NCBI GenBank assembly: GCA_015486655.1
Contig: WFRF01000049.1
Location: 1-6,260 of the forward strand
Direction of reading: 5' to 3'
Length of the DNA: 6,260 nucleotides
From: Caldifarciminota bacterium
GTDB taxonomy: Bacteria > Hydrothermota > 32-111 > QNBC01
A program made the position numbers and the translations under genes. Positions 6,224 to 6,260 of this stretch are shown in pieces (the stretch's first letter is position 1; each line of letters begins with the position of its first letter). The notes beneath the pieces were generated by a model. It ran no database searches, was not told the origin of the DNA, and saw only the letters and a program-made list of their open reading frames with translations.

Positions 6224-6260
6224 GAATACCCCCCTGCTACGCAGTACCCCTCTGTAGAGG
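6224..6260 (-). repeat. Palindromic intergenic repeat element, copy 2, inverted, cut by right edge
   Basis: Read on the minus strand from the window edge, the order matches copy 1: a palindrome CCTCT-AC-AGAGG (6260-6249), GGT, a small hairpin CTGC-GTA-GCAG (6244-6234), and a G-run tail GGGGGTATTC (6233-6224). The sequence of the central hairpin is different, but the architecture and G-rich tail are the same. The element faces copy 1, tail to tail. The outer palindrome probably extends beyond 6260. Confidence 0.5.

Noticed and set aside
6079..6260. CRISPR array or repeat remnant
   Set aside because: There are only two elements, in opposite orientation, with different stem sequences and no regular spacers.

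Overview
The window is AT-rich (roughly one third G+C by eye). Every credible gene lies on the minus strand, so transcription runs from the right side of the window to the left. In that order the genes are: a large polytopic O-antigen ligase/polymerase-like protein (5968 to 4028), two GT-B glycosyltransferases of the GT4 type (3961 to 2822 and 2825 to 1737), a WecA/TagO/MraY-type polyprenyl-phosphate sugar-1-phosphate transferase (1733 to 732), and the N-terminal 245 codons of a UDP-galactopyranose-mutase-like FAD protein that runs off the left edge (735 to 1). Two junctions are 4-bp ATGA overlaps, one is a 3-bp gap and one is a 66-bp gap. This is the layout of one surface-polysaccharide operon.

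An inferred division of labour follows. The WecA-like enzyme loads the first sugar phosphate onto undecaprenyl phosphate at the inner face of the cytoplasmic membrane. The two GT4 enzymes extend the chain. The FAD protein would make or modify a sugar nucleotide, for example a furanose form, or modify a precursor. The polytopic protein would polymerise or transfer the glycan on the outer side of the membrane. No flippase (Wzx), chain-length regulator or ABC exporter is in view, so the cluster must continue beyond the window, certainly to the left.

The right-hand 292 bases (5969-6260) contain no gene. They hold a plausible promoter for the operon, whose predicted start point falls at the ATG and so suggests a leaderless message. 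They also hold two palindromic repeat elements of the same architecture in opposite orientation, a 15-base AT palindrome and a pyrimidine-rich heptamer array. The most unusual coding feature is a 58-residue in-frame tandem duplication near the N-terminus of the ligase-like protein. It is about 90% identical in DNA but differs at only two residues.

Organism: probably a Gram-negative, uncultured or poorly sampled bacterium. The reasons are the low G+C, the O-antigen-ligase-like protein with a TPR-like tail, the variant WecA-like motifs, the near absence of Shine-Dalgarno sequences, and the intergenic palindromes. I cannot name the phylum from the sequence. I saw no RNA gene, CRISPR array, insertion sequence or phage gene.
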